This document shows positions 45,460-53,806 of a DNA stretch of 64,000 nucleotides, piece by piece (within the stretch, counting starts at the first letter, position 1; every line of letters starts with the position of its first letter). Origin of the DNA: Thalassobacillus sp. CUG 92003 (GTDB lineage: Bacteria > Bacillota > Bacilli > Bacillales > Halobacillaceae); the NCBI RefSeq assembly GCF_013618635.1, contig NZ_JABLSJ010000006.1, positions 124,001 through 188,000 of the forward strand. Reading direction: 5' to 3'. The notes under the pieces were generated by a model. The model was not told the origin of the DNA and made no database searches. It saw only the letters and a program-made list of their open reading frames with translations. The translations under genes were made by a program, and so were the position numbers.

Positions 45460-45563
45460 TGGTAACTCCTTTGCATGATTTTATCCAATAAAAAAGAGTC
45501 AACCGCTTCATTTCGGGATTGACTCGACACGATCAGTAACAACAGGCAAATTACTGGTAACAT
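45456..45563 (-). CDS. Possible 35-residue hydrophobic leader peptide
   Basis: An ATG with AAAGGAG ten bases upstream opens MLPVICLLLLIVSSQS and runs to a TGA that overlaps the next ATG (ATGA). A terminator-like hairpin lies inside the frame. It could be a leader peptide that couples translation with read-through, or chance. Confidence 0.3.
   Translation of the reverse strand: MLPVICLLLLIVSSQSRNEAVDSFLLDKIMQRSYQ
45496..45525 (-). terminator. Hairpin after the small-terminase-like gene
   Basis: GAGTCAA (45496-45502) pairs with TTGACTC (45519-45525), followed by TTTTTTATTG on the minus strand. Confidence 0.75.
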
Positions 45564-45582
45564 TTGAGATTCACTCCTTTAT

Positions 45583-46077
45583 TTATTCTAATGAATCAAT
45601 GTCCATATCAATAATCTCTTTACGTTTTGCTTCAACGTCATAAGTTTCTTCTTGCTTAACAGTAAGTTCATGTTGTTCCTTGAACATACCCCTTGATTTT
45701 AAGATCATCTCAGCGACCTTGACTTTGTTACCCTCCGAATGAGAGGTTTTCAAAATAGAACGTAACTCCCTCACGGTATCCTGAAACAATTCAGCAAACA
45801 ATTGTTCGTTAATGTGTTCAATAAATCGTTTTGCTTCAGGTTTCTTGGTTATCTTGTAAAGTCGACTCCTCTGAAGACCAAACTGTTCAGCGATTTCTTG
45901 GTTAGTCATCCCTGTCATGTCTTTCACAGTGTGAAGTAAACAAATCATGCGGTCTCTATGGGAGAGGTCAAATTGGGGAGAAGTGAGGTCTATATTTTCA
46001 TATTGCTCAAGTTGTTCGTGGATTTCATAGAGTTCGGGTAACGTATCATCATGTTTAAATGGCTTCGTATATTGCAC
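45583..46077 (-). CDS. Small-terminase-like HTH protein
   Basis: A 164-residue protein with a central helix-turn-helix (MTGMTNQEIAEQFGLQRSRL), a helical middle and an acidic C-terminus ending DMDIDSLE. This plan fits phage small terminase subunits, including the HTH type seen in the Bacillus phage phBC6A51. GTG start with GGAGGG upstream, just after the 85-residue gene. Small terminases choose the DNA to be packaged; in phage satellites a private copy redirects packaging. No large terminase gene is in the element. Confidence 0.65.
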   Translation of the reverse strand: MQYTKPFKHDDTLPELYEIHEQLEQYENIDLTSPQFDLSHRDRMICLLHTVKDMTGMTNQEIAEQFGLQRSRLYKITKKPEAKRFIEHINEQLFAELFQDTVRELRSILKTSHSEGNKVKVAEMILKSRGMFKEQHELTVKQEETYDVEAKRKEIIDMDIDSLE

Positions 46078-46082
46078 TATTC

Positions 46083-46340
46083 TTACCCTCCCACGTTGTC
46101 AGGATTACCGTGGTCATCATCCTTGCCTTCTTCTTCTGCAATCTTCCGCTTTAGGAACCCGATTCTCATTTGAAGCATGGCACTCAAAGGCTCCCCGTCT
46201 TCTTCCATTTTAAGAAGTTGTTTGTCTTCATCATCCAGTACAGTTTTTTCTTCCTCATATTCATATTGAACAGGCTTACCTTCGTTTTGTTTTACGTCCT
46301 CTCCATAACCTTCCGAGAGTAACTCATAAATTGATTTCAT
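46083..46340 (-). CDS. Acidic 85-residue protein, element-encoded
   Basis: A strongly acidic helical protein (EYEEEKTVLDDEDKQLLKMEEDGE). AAAGGAG site, three bases after the coiled-coil gene and five before the terminase-like gene, so all three share a transcript. The family is not recognised. Confidence 0.65.
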   Translation of the reverse strand: MKSIYELLSEGYGEDVKQNEGKPVQYEYEEEKTVLDDEDKQLLKMEEDGEPLSAMLQMRIGFLKRKIAEEEGKDDDHGNPDNVGG

Positions 46341-46343
46341 TGT

Positions 46344-47045
46344 TTATTTCTCCTTTCTTTTGATCTCACGGTAACGTTTTTGAGCCGTTTTTTGATCGGC
46401 TTCAATTTCACCAAATTCTTTATAAAGTAGAAAACCAAAATCTTGTTGACGTGAGAACAGTTCCATATAGTCATCCCCACTCACAAAATAACCGGGTAAA
46501 TCTTTACGTCCATATCCCGTATCAAGGAGATAGCGTCCACTCTTTTCTTTGTATTCACTGGCACCCACTGATTTGGCATTGCCGTGTTGTAGAATGAATT
46601 CGTTGAAATCCTCCAATTGTCGGTCAACATGGCTCCGTGCTTGATAGATTTTTTGCTCAAGTTCCACAAGATAATCAAATTTCATTTTCAAAATATCCCT
46701 CTCCTTTTTCTCCATGTATTCACGTGATTTATTCATCTGCTCACGTCTTAGTTGAACCGCTTCTTGAAGGGACTCCTGAATAAACTGTGCCTTCTCACTT
46801 TCCAGTTCATCAATCACCTCTTGCAATGATTTCACGTCACTCCACAAAGATGATTCCTCTTGGTTTATATTGCTTATTTCAGTCCTGTTTTTAGCGAAGT
46901 CTTTTCTAGTTAGATCATAGCGTTCTCGTCTTTTCTCTTGAGCCTTAGACTTTGTCATGTTTTTCTGATTGCTTAGATCAAAAATTGTATTTTCCAAATG
47001 CTCTATTTTCTCAACTATTTCAGTCATTCTTGATTTTTGTTTCAT
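46344..47045 (-). CDS. Long coiled-coil protein, unknown
   Basis: Of 233 residues the first 160 are almost continuous charged coiled coil (EKIEHLENTIFDLSNQKN to YLVELEQKIYQARSHVDRQL); the end has mixed structure. AAAAGGAG lies seven bases before the ATG and the start overlaps the 44-residue gene. Scaffold-like or regulatory roles are possible; nothing specific is seen. Confidence 0.65.
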   Translation of the reverse strand: MKQKSRMTEIVEKIEHLENTIFDLSNQKNMTKSKAQEKRRERYDLTRKDFAKNRTEISNINQEESSLWSDVKSLQEVIDELESEKAQFIQESLQEAVQLRREQMNKSREYMEKKERDILKMKFDYLVELEQKIYQARSHVDRQLEDFNEFILQHGNAKSVGASEYKEKSGRYLLDTGYGRKDLPGYFVSGDDYMELFSRQQDFGFLLYKEFGEIEADQKTAQKRYREIKRKEK

Positions 47046-47154
47046 TTTGAATCTCCTTTTCCATAAATTCTTTTGTCAGTAATGCAACTTGACGTTTTTC
47101 TTCAGAATCGCGAGCTTGCCAATATAATTTCATTAGTGTATAAAGCATTTTCAC
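47020..47154 (-). CDS. 44-residue protein coupled to both neighbours
   Basis: A GTG start overlaps the TGA of the preceding HTH gene (GTGA), with AAAGGAGAGG upstream. The product, VKMLYTLMKLYWQARDSEEK and 24 further residues, is a charged helix. Its end overlaps the next gene by 26 bases. Overlaps at both ends speak for a real gene. Confidence 0.55.
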   Translation of the reverse strand: MKMLYTLMKLYWQARDSEEKRQVALLTKEFMEKEIQNETKIKND

Positions 47155-47396
47155 AATATCCCTCTCCTTTTTGCGATCTCCAGAATGTCCTCAAGGTCTA
47201 AATATAGTCGTTCCAATGTTTCCTTCACTGTTTCATCCAGTCTTTTACTTACTGCATATTGGTGTTTACTATTCACTTCTTCAGTACGAGACACGTGAGC
47301 CACTGAAATGCCAAGTAGTTCTGCAAAGTCAGGTTGCGTAAACGATAATACAAGACGAATAGCCTTAAATTCTGCCTTGGTCAGCTTTCTTTCCAC
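47151..47396 (-). CDS. HTH (XRE-like) protein, 81 residues
   Basis: The helix-turn-helix is LSFTQPDFAELLGISVAHVSRTEEV, here with a long basic helix after it. GTG start after AAAGGAG. It is the first gene of the operon that leads to the terminase-like gene, after the terminator at 47464-47488; probably the regulator of that operon. Confidence 0.75.
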   Translation of the reverse strand: MERKLTKAEFKAIRLVLSFTQPDFAELLGISVAHVSRTEEVNSKHQYAVSKRLDETVKETLERLYLDLEDILEIAKRRGIL

Positions 47397-47463
47397 TGTT
47401 TTTCCAACTCCTTTAAATGATGATGAATGTATGTGATTTCACCTACATTGTGGTCAAAATAAA

Positions 47464-47488
47464 GAAGCCCTCCATAAAGGAAGACCTC
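47464..47488 (-). terminator. Terminator after the replication operon
   Basis: GAAGCCCTCC (47464-47473) pairs with GGAAGACCTC (47479-47488) with wobble pairs on the minus strand, then TTTATTTT. Confidence 0.75.
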
Positions 47489-47595
47489 TTGCCTGTTTCT
47501 TCACTTTTGTATAAGGAGTGAAGTTCCTCTACACTTATAGGTTACTGCCTTATCTCTTTTACAACTGTCACAATATAACCTACAAATTGTTATTC

Positions 47596-47907
47596 TTAAT
47601 AAGAAAACCTATCAAGAATTCGTTTCACGGAATCAATTTCTTTGTTGGTATATGGCTTTTGGAGAACAACAAGTTCACCATCTTTTTTCACATATACGTT
47701 ACTTTCTTCAATGCCATATTCGTGCAAACTTTCACGTGTTTTCTCTGTCCACTGACTTTGAGGATATTCGTCCATAACCTCACCAACAATGTCCTCATAA
47801 GTTCCATTGGAGACTCCGTATGAGTCAACTTCTTTTCTCCACTGTTCCATCCTCATTTCATATATTTCCATTTCGTGTTGATTGTTTGGTTTTTGGGGTT
47901 TGTTCAT
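47596..47907 (-). CDS. Unknown 103-residue protein next to the replication gene
   Basis: A soluble, acidic protein (TYEDIVGEVMDEYPQSQWTE; EIDSVKRILDRF). Its ATG directly follows the stop of the replication-like gene. The family is not recognised. Confidence 0.6.
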   Translation of the reverse strand: MNKPQKPNNQHEMEIYEMRMEQWRKEVDSYGVSNGTYEDIVGEVMDEYPQSQWTEKTRESLHEYGIEESNVYVKKDGELVVLQKPYTNKEIDSVKRILDRFSY

Positions 47908-48954
47908 TTAAACCACTTCTCCTTTTTTAACTTTTTTATAAAAATCTGCTTGTTCTCTGATCGTAGTATTCAAACGTTTGGCTTCTCCTTTTAACCAAGG
48001 CAAAATAGCCTCTGCTTCTTCTAAGGGAATATCAATATAATCTGCTAGTTGAAGACCATTTTTAATATCTGTGACCCTTGCCGTAATTCTATCCAGCGCT
48101 TTTTCGGTCTTCTCTGCATTTTCATTTTCTTCTTTTGAAGGTTCTTTCTGTTTATCGGAATGAGCCTTCTTTTTTTCTTGTTTTTGTTTGTATTCTTTCA
48201 AGGCAACGTCTTCGTAAAAAGCGCCACCGTTTTTGGGGTCTCTCAACAATGCTCTCTTTTCGGGTATTTTACTGCCTTTTGAGGACTCTTGAGGGGTATT
48301 GGGCTTGGGGAGTTTTTCTTGTGGTTCTGTGTGGCTCTCTGCAAGTCTCACACAATGTTGAGGGTGTTCATAATTCCATTCTTGAATTCCAAAATATTGA
48401 GGGTTCAGATAATATTGATTATCCGCTTGTTTACCTCTTTCAACGTAACTTCCAGAATCCTTTTCCAAGGCTCCAAGTTCCTCAAGACGTTTCACAATCC
48501 TTTGTACAGTTCCATTCGTGGTTCCAGTCAATGTTCGAATTTTTGAGAAGGACAAGCGACAAGTTTTATTGTGCTTTTGGTGTCGGTAAATAAAGGAGAA
48601 CATTGCAAACTCCTCCACATTCGCTTTTTCAAGAACCTCCCTTGGTAAAATGTCATAGTGTTGTGATTTATCAATGTGGAAAGTCAACTTGAAAACTCGC
48701 TTGGAAAATTCCTCAATGTCGATCAACCCTTTTTCTTGTAATGTCACCAAGGCATTATCAATATGCTTTCTATTCTTGTAAATGTCCTTCACAATGGGAA
48801 CCAATTCACCAAGAACCTCAATTGAAGTCGTGTATTCCCCGTGATAATTCATGTGCTCCAGCAAATACACCAATACATATAATTCTGTTTCATTTAAGCG
48901 GTCAGGGTTTGAAGGTTCAACCCAATGTTGTTCAATTCGTACCGTTTTCCCCAT
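47908..48954 (-). CDS. Winged-helix replication initiator candidate
   Basis: This 348-residue protein appears to have two winged-helix units (about residues 20-95, LNETELYVLVYLLEHMNYHG; and 110-175, FSKIRTLTGTTNGTVQRIVKRLEELGALEK), a charged linker (200-290) and a helical C-terminal segment. The plan resembles plasmid and phage replication initiators, and a repeat-rich AT region lies right upstream. The replication role is inferred from fold and place. The end resembles DnaD-type tails only weakly. Confidence 0.6.
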   Translation of the reverse strand: MGKTVRIEQHWVEPSNPDRLNETELYVLVYLLEHMNYHGEYTTSIEVLGELVPIVKDIYKNRKHIDNALVTLQEKGLIDIEEFSKRVFKLTFHIDKSQHYDILPREVLEKANVEEFAMFSFIYRHQKHNKTCRLSFSKIRTLTGTTNGTVQRIVKRLEELGALEKDSGSYVERGKQADNQYYLNPQYFGIQEWNYEHPQHCVRLAESHTEPQEKLPKPNTPQESSKGSKIPEKRALLRDPKNGGAFYEDVALKEYKQKQEKKKAHSDKQKEPSKEENENAEKTEKALDRITARVTDIKNGLQLADYIDIPLEEAEAILPWLKGEAKRLNTTIREQADFYKKVKKGEVV

Positions 48955-48972
48955 TTCAATGAATTCTCCTTT

Positions 48973-49206
48973 TTAGACTAGTTTTGAAAATGCTTTTTCA
49001 TTTCTCTCCACAAACTTTTTAACGTCCGTCAACTCTTGAAACATGAGATTTAATTTTCTTTGTAGGTTATCCGTGAAATCTCTTTCACCTTGCATAACCA
49101 TGCTAATATAACTCATGGTGTATCCCGTTCTCCTTGCAACGTCCGTCTTTTTCAACTCAAATTCATTCATTAAAATTTGCAACTTCTCCACATTAAATTG
49201 AATCAT
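48973..49206 (-). CDS. XRE-family HTH regulator, 77 residues
   Basis: The HTH is FELKKTDVARRTGYTMSYIS. The ATG at 49204-49206 follows AAAGGAG by eight bases; the frame is open further upstream but without a site. It lies between the origin-like region and the replication gene and probably controls it. Confidence 0.75.
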   Translation of the reverse strand: MIQFNVEKLQILMNEFELKKTDVARRTGYTMSYISMVMQGERDFTDNLQRKLNLMFQELTDVKKFVERNEKAFSKLV

Positions 49207-49389
49207 GTAAAAATCTCCTTTTGTGTTAGATTTAATTACACTATCTCCCCAAATAAAAAGAACACGGAAAATCCGTGCTCCAAACACATGGGGAAATGTG
49301 TACGTTTATTCCTTCTCATACTAATAGGTGGCTGGTTGAGTAGTTTAACAACCTTTCACAAAATGAGCGGTGCGGAACCCTATAATAAT

Positions 49390-49900
49390 CTTTATTCAAG
49401 ATTCCACAAGTAATTATTTATTTAAGTGATTCCACAAAAGTATTTATTCAATGCTCCGCAATTCTTTGCAAGTTCTTTATTCCAGTTATTCCACAAGGTA
49501 TTTATTCAATGATCTGCGAATCTTCAATTTCTTTATTCAGTTACTTATTTATTTTTGTGGAAATTATTTTTATTAATTAAATTAAACTTTGTGGATTCTT
49601 CTGTCTAAGTATTATTTTAAGTCTAAAAATTATTAAAGAGTCTAAAACATTATTCTCTTGATAAATTCGCTCAAAAAATTAGCCAAATTCTCACACCTAT
49701 GATAAATTAGCTAAAATTTTGTCAATTTTTATCATACCTATGATAATTCAGCAAATATTTTCACCTTTTTTATCATAGTTACTTTTGCGACTCCACACCC
49801 GATTACCCAAGTTGGTCAACTCACCACACACGGTTCCCCAAAAAATACCCTGTGGTATTCAATTCACAAGGTATTTATTCATTTGCTCATTGTGGAATAA
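49390..49900. other. Origin-like region with two families of direct repeats
   Basis: Four copies of TTC(C)ACAA followed by TATTTATT(CA) lie at about 49411, 49430, 49489 and 49863, with inverted TTTGTGGA forms near 49555 and 49588. A second family, CCTATGATAA(ATT)AGC, lies at about 49696 and 49737, with a partial TTGATAAATTCGC near 49659 and an inverted TTTATCATAG near 49769. The DNA is very AT-rich. Iteron-like repeats beside an initiator candidate suggest the replication origin of the element. Confidence 0.6.
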
Positions 49901-50044
49901 TTGAGTTGCTTTGCAACTCGCAATCTTCGATTGCCATTCTTTTGACTTTGAACTTGTTCTTTTAATGTTTTTATCTTTCTTAACAGTTTTCATATCCACT
50001 TGTGACAATTGTGTGCTTCTCAATTCCTGCAATGTAAAATCCAC

Positions 50045-51206
50045 TTGAAATTATACTGTGTATTTTTTAGACAGGAGTTGCAGTGGTTCAGGTACCCCCG
50101 TCCCCCGTTGGTGGGGTGTCAAGTTATTTTACTTAACATTGATTAATCCTTTGTATAGCCATGAGAGTAAAATATAGCCTCACTGAATAGCTTTGTAGTG
50201 TTTCGAGTGATATACCATTCATTGAATACTTGAGTCTTATTTGAGCCATTTATGAGCGAATGAGGAAATTCAGTCTCAATAACTTGTGATCAATTACTTC
50301 AAAGTAACACAATAGATAGAGTGTTACATTCACATGTTATAATATCAATGTTTTCATGAATGTGAATAAAACCCTTGTGTATGCACTTGAATTAAAATAC
50401 AAAATAACTTCCGATAACATATCATATGTAAACTAGTGTTGGTCATGGGCAAAACCATGTAAGCCTTGGTAGAGTAAGTTGGGGTGTGGTTTTTATTCCT
50501 TGAGTCAAAATGTATGAGAATCAATTGTTTTATGCAATGGTGTAGAACCCTTGATTTATAGGGATTTGTCATTTATACCCACGGTGAAAAGGTGTATATG
50601 TCACATTGAATATTCCTTGTTGTTATCTCCTAATAAAAGGAGTAATGGCATGGATAGTTCAAGAGTTCTCAAGAAACCTCAACGCCTTAAAACAACATTG
50701 TTCCAAATACATGGAGAAACTTGTGGAGCGGTTGAAGGTCTCACGGTTCACCGCTCTCTCCAACGTGAAGGAATCGAACAACCATTGTGTCAATACAAAG
50801 AAGTGCAATGATCTAACCATTGAGGTTCAACGGTATATACCCATGCAGGTATGCAATGATCGTGCTTTCCCTTTGTAAAAGAATATTTTAATCAAGCCTC
50901 TCTAACATACCCCTATCGGTATTTGAGTACCTTGATTACTTTACATTGCCTACAACAACGCATATAAAGGTGTAAAATTACACCATACTACTCATTGTTA
51001 TCTCTAATGAAAATCAAGTATTGGCAATGCCTTCTCAATAAAAGTTACAAGTACACACTACCTCTCTGAACAAATCTCTAAACCTGATCAGATTAACATT
51101 ATAACTTGTATTATTGTACCAATGCTGGAACAACGATTAATATAACAAACGAGCATGCTTTGTTATACCAAGGACAAGGGGGATTGGTATACTAACCAAC
51201 CCCGTG
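50045..51206. other. Long stretch with no strong gene in the element
   Basis: About 1.15 kb between the origin-like repeats and the 270-residue gene. No convincing minus-strand gene is seen. It contains a GC-rich hairpin (CCCCCGTCCCCCG region, near 50095-50120) and one short plus-strand candidate at 50650-50811. It may hold regulatory RNA, the packaging site or a decayed gene. Confidence 0.5.
50650..50811 (+). CDS. Possible 53-residue plus-strand gene
   Basis: AAAAGGAG lies seven bases before an ATG that opens MDSSRVLKKPQRLKTTLFQI and 33 further residues. It would be the only plus-strand gene in the element. There is no recognised motif and no terminator. A second frame overlaps it. Weak support. 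Confidence 0.25.
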   Translation: MDSSRVLKKPQRLKTTLFQIHGETCGAVEGLTVHRSLQREGIEQPLCQYKEVQ

Positions 51207-52019
51207 TTATCCAATTATTCCTCCCAAGGTATTCACTATCTGATTTCCAAGGTTAAACAAATTACTTCCTGCACTCGCTAACTCGTTTACTCCTCTTACC
51301 TTGTCCATTGCGGTTCTCATGATTGATTTCTTTGGGTTCTCACTTTCAGCTTCTTGAACTGCTACTTCTAAAAACTCAACGGTTTCCTCTTTTTCTTGAT
51401 CAGGAATCTCATTGCTCTGATTTAGTTCTTCAACAAATTTTTGAACTAATTCTCCTAGTCCTTCAACCCGTGTCTCGTTATAAGTTTGTTCAGCAGTTAC
51501 TTGTCCTTGACTTTCTGCGTGGTTGAGTTGTCCCCTGAATTCATTGATAGAAAAATGTGTGCCCGATTTCTTATCATATCCCAAATCAATTTTCACCTCC
51601 GTTAAATAAGTCACAATATGGTCAACAAGCTGTTTTACAATTTGATTGTTAAAACCGTCAACATGATTTTGAACCTTAGTGGAACTCCCATAACCATATG
51701 AAACACCTAAAATGTCAAGTTCATTATCTGAGATATAATTCAGCATTTGATAAATGAAGGCAATTTCTTCGGACTCTCGAATTGGCAATTCGTATCGGAC
51801 ATGATGACCTTCTTTCTCAAATACTTTTTCCATGTCAAACTCTTTAACATTGTTCTCTTTAATAAATTCATTAATCGTAGGTGATTCCTCAATAAACAGA
51901 AGAAACCTTTTCAAATTTTCATGGTAATTTTGGAAGTTACAGTTCAAAAACCTACTTGCTAATTTTCTGAAACTAATTGAAAGTTTTTCATATTCCTTCT
52001 CTGTCAACACTTCGCTCAA
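51207..52019 (-). CDS. Unknown 270-residue protein, paired with a zinc-ribbon protein
   Basis: A mostly helical soluble protein with an acidic Gln/Glu-rich middle (170-225) and a Gly/Ala/Asn-rich hydrophobic end (ELASAGSNLFNLGNQIVNTL and GGIIG) that could enter a membrane. TTG start directly after the TAA of the zinc-ribbon gene, so the two are coupled. Pairs of unknown genes between integrase and origin are typical cargo of phage satellites; defence is one option without direct evidence. Confidence 0.65.
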   Translation of the reverse strand: MSEVLTEKEYEKLSISFRKLASRFLNCNFQNYHENLKRFLLFIEESPTINEFIKENNVKEFDMEKVFEKEGHHVRYELPIRESEEIAFIYQMLNYISDNELDILGVSYGYGSSTKVQNHVDGFNNQIVKQLVDHIVTYLTEVKIDLGYDKKSGTHFSINEFRGQLNHAESQGQVTAEQTYNETRVEGLGELVQKFVEELNQSNEIPDQEKEETVEFLEVAVQEAESENPKKSIMRTAMDKVRGVNELASAGSNLFNLGNQIVNTLGGIIG

Positions 52020-52454
52020 TTAATTCACCCCACAATATGGACAATAAATTGTATCTCTTGTTTGGTCTCCGTGTATCTTTATCGTTTTGTTACAACAATG
52101 AAGCTTAACTTGCTCCAAATTCTCATCTTCGATTAATTCCTTGGGTTGCTCCTCTTTCATCTTTTTACAATCAAAAGTAAGACCAGAACCTTTCATGCTC
52201 CGCTTTGACTTCTTGAATGTTTTATTAATTTCTTGTTTCATGTAGTTCATAGCAAGCGTTTGAGCATGTTCAATAACGGCTTCAGGTATGAAATTACTAC
52301 TATCATCCGTAAGACCACAACTAGGACAGAATAGTTCTAAAGTGTCCTCTGCGTCTATATCACCGCCCAATGCCTTAAATCTCTGCTTGCAATATGGACA
52401 TTCTAATGAATAATACCCCTCACTGTCAGTCGGTATTGAGATATTTTCCTCCAC
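52020..52454 (-). CDS. Protein with two zinc ribbons, unknown
   Basis: A protein of about 144 residues. An N-terminal ribbon (CPYC ... CPSC) and a C-terminal ribbon (HCCN ... CPYC) flank a basic helical middle (INKTFKKSKRSMKG). GGAGGTGATAGC precedes a GTG at 52452-52454, which I take as the start; an ATG eight codons earlier has no site. It is probably a nucleic-acid or partner-binding protein, first gene of a pair. Confidence 0.65.
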   Translation of the reverse strand: MEENISIPTDSEGYYSLECPYCKQRFKALGGDIDAEDTLELFCPSCGLTDDSSNFIPEAVIEHAQTLAMNYMKQEINKTFKKSKRSMKGSGLTFDCKKMKEEQPKELIEDENLEQVKLHCCNKTIKIHGDQTRDTIYCPYCGVN

Positions 52455-52547
52455 GCTATCACCTCCATAGTAATACACCTATTATATCACTGTGTTGTTA
52501 TTTTTTGGGTATTTATAATTATTATTTGCTACAATAAGACAAAAAAA

Positions 52548-52566
52548 AGACTCCCTATTTGGAAGC
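52548..52566 (-). terminator. Terminator of the 32-residue gene
   Basis: On the minus strand GGCTTCC (from 52566) pairs with GGGAGTC with two wobbles, followed by eight T. It includes the stop codon of the micro-protein gene. Confidence 0.75.
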
Positions 52567-52653
52567 CTTCAAGATTGCTTTTATTAACTTTTCCGGGTCA
52601 GGTTTTCCGTGGCTCGTAACAGTACCCACACCTTTTATATGCTTTGAACTCAT
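52555..52653 (-). CDS. 32-residue micro-protein, paralogue of 39634-39729
   Basis: MSSKHIKGVGTVTSHGKPDP and 12 further residues (EKLIKAILKASK). GGAGGTGG lies five bases before the ATG. It sits between integrase and cargo genes with its own terminator. Same strand-turn-helix plan as the 31-residue protein at the other end of the element. Confidence 0.65.
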   Translation of the reverse strand: MSSKHIKGVGTVTSHGKPDPEKLIKAILKASK

Positions 52654-52712
52654 GTTGACCACCTCCTTCTTTTGTTTCCACACGGAATAATGATCTACCT
52701 TCCACCATGCTT

Positions 52713-53687
52713 CTACACTCTTTTTTCTAAATGCTTCAATGGTGAAAACTTCATGTGATTGTAGTTCACTTCTTCACTAAACAAGTTCACATATTTCTTT
52801 GTCATGCTCATGTCCGTATGTCCCAATAATCTTTGTAAGGTAAATGGGTCTGCTCCCCCAACTACACACAAACGAGCAAAAGTATGTCTAAAGGTGTGGC
52901 AGGAACAACGCACTCCTTTTAAATTTGCTTTTTTACCATAGTAGGTAATTCTAGATTGAAGTTGTCTCTTTGTTAAGGGAGTTTCGTCAATGGTTATAAA
53001 CAAAGAATCACATTCACATACCCCTCTTATTGAAAGCCAACGTTCTAACATTTTAGCCATTGTATTTTGGAAAGGCAAGATTCTTTGATAGTAAGTTTTT
53101 GTATGCTTTACGTGGATTACGCCTTCTTTTAGCTTTATGTCATGTATTGAAAGGTTAGAGAGTTCATTGGCTCTCATACCTGTTTCAAGCAATAAAAGCA
53201 TAATCGTGTAATCCCTAATTCCAATGAACGTATGCAGGTCAGGTTGCCGAAACAAATGATTTAATTGTTCAGTTGTAAAGGTCTCCACAATTGTTTCCCT
53301 GTCCTTGAGAAGTTTTACAGATTTCATTGGATTGTTCTTTATGTAATTCTCACGGTGTAAATAATTAAAGTAAGATCGTATGGCACGTAATCTTGTGTTT
53401 ATTGTGACTGTCTTTATACCTTGTTTCTTCATATAAAGTATCACATTGTTTTTTATAATGTTAGTGGTAATTTTTGAAGGAGAGGTATCAATCTCTTGTT
53501 CCCTCAAATGTTTGTAATAAACATTGAGTTCATTACGGTAATAATTAATGGTGTACGGTCTCAAGTTTCTAATGTTGCAATCATCTAAAAACAACTCAAG
53601 TGAATCCTGAAAGCTAATTTGAATAAGTGAAAAATCATTGTGGAGAGTGGCAAGTTCTTGTGGGGACAATTGCAAGTTCCTTCTCAA
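52713..53687 (-). CDS. int: Tyrosine site-specific integrase
   Basis: A 324-residue phage-type integrase. The N-terminal SAM-like core-binding domain (about 25-115) is followed by the catalytic domain with Arg172, a likely Lys197, His264 and Arg267 (HTFRHTF), His290 (LLGH) and the nucleophile Tyr299. TTG start after AAGGAGG. It lies directly inside attR next to tRNA-Leu and should catalyse integration of the element at that gene. No excisionase is recognised; the HTH proteins are candidates. Confidence 0.95.
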   Translation of the reverse strand: MRRNLQLSPQELATLHNDFSLIQISFQDSLELFLDDCNIRNLRPYTINYYRNELNVYYKHLREQEIDTSPSKITTNIIKNNVILYMKKQGIKTVTINTRLRAIRSYFNYLHRENYIKNNPMKSVKLLKDRETIVETFTTEQLNHLFRQPDLHTFIGIRDYTIMLLLLETGMRANELSNLSIHDIKLKEGVIHVKHTKTYYQRILPFQNTMAKMLERWLSIRGVCECDSLFITIDETPLTKRQLQSRITYYGKKANLKGVRCSCHTFRHTFARLCVVGGADPFTLQRLLGHTDMSMTKKYVNLFSEEVNYNHMKFSPLKHLEKRV

Positions 53688-53767
53688 TGTTATTCCTCCT
53701 TAGAATTACATACGAGTTGGAACATACGATTATTTGAGGGAAAATCGTGTGAAGTAAACACAAAAAA

Positions 53768-53793
53768 GACTCCCTCAACGCATTGAGGAAGCC
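53768..53793 (-). terminator. Element-borne terminator for tRNA-Leu
   Basis: GACTCCCTCAA (53768-53778) pairs with TTGAGGAAGCC (53783-53793) with a wobble on the minus strand, then TTTTTTG. It lies 14 bases inside the element next to attR and replaces the terminator that integration displaced to 39355-39387. Confidence 0.8.
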
Positions 53794-53806
53794 CATTGTT
53801 TCAACA

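Noticed and set aside
49390-49600. DnaA boxes in the origin-like region
   Set aside because: TTCCACAA repeats resemble TTATCCACA but differ at fixed positions or have an extra base; I treat them as element-specific repeats.
49859-50044. 61-residue frame at the end of the origin-like repeats
   Set aside because: GTG start without ribosome site, and it covers one copy of the direct repeats; more likely non-coding.
50354-50572. 72-residue minus-strand frame in the long gap of the element
   Set aside because: No ribosome site and no protein-like pattern.
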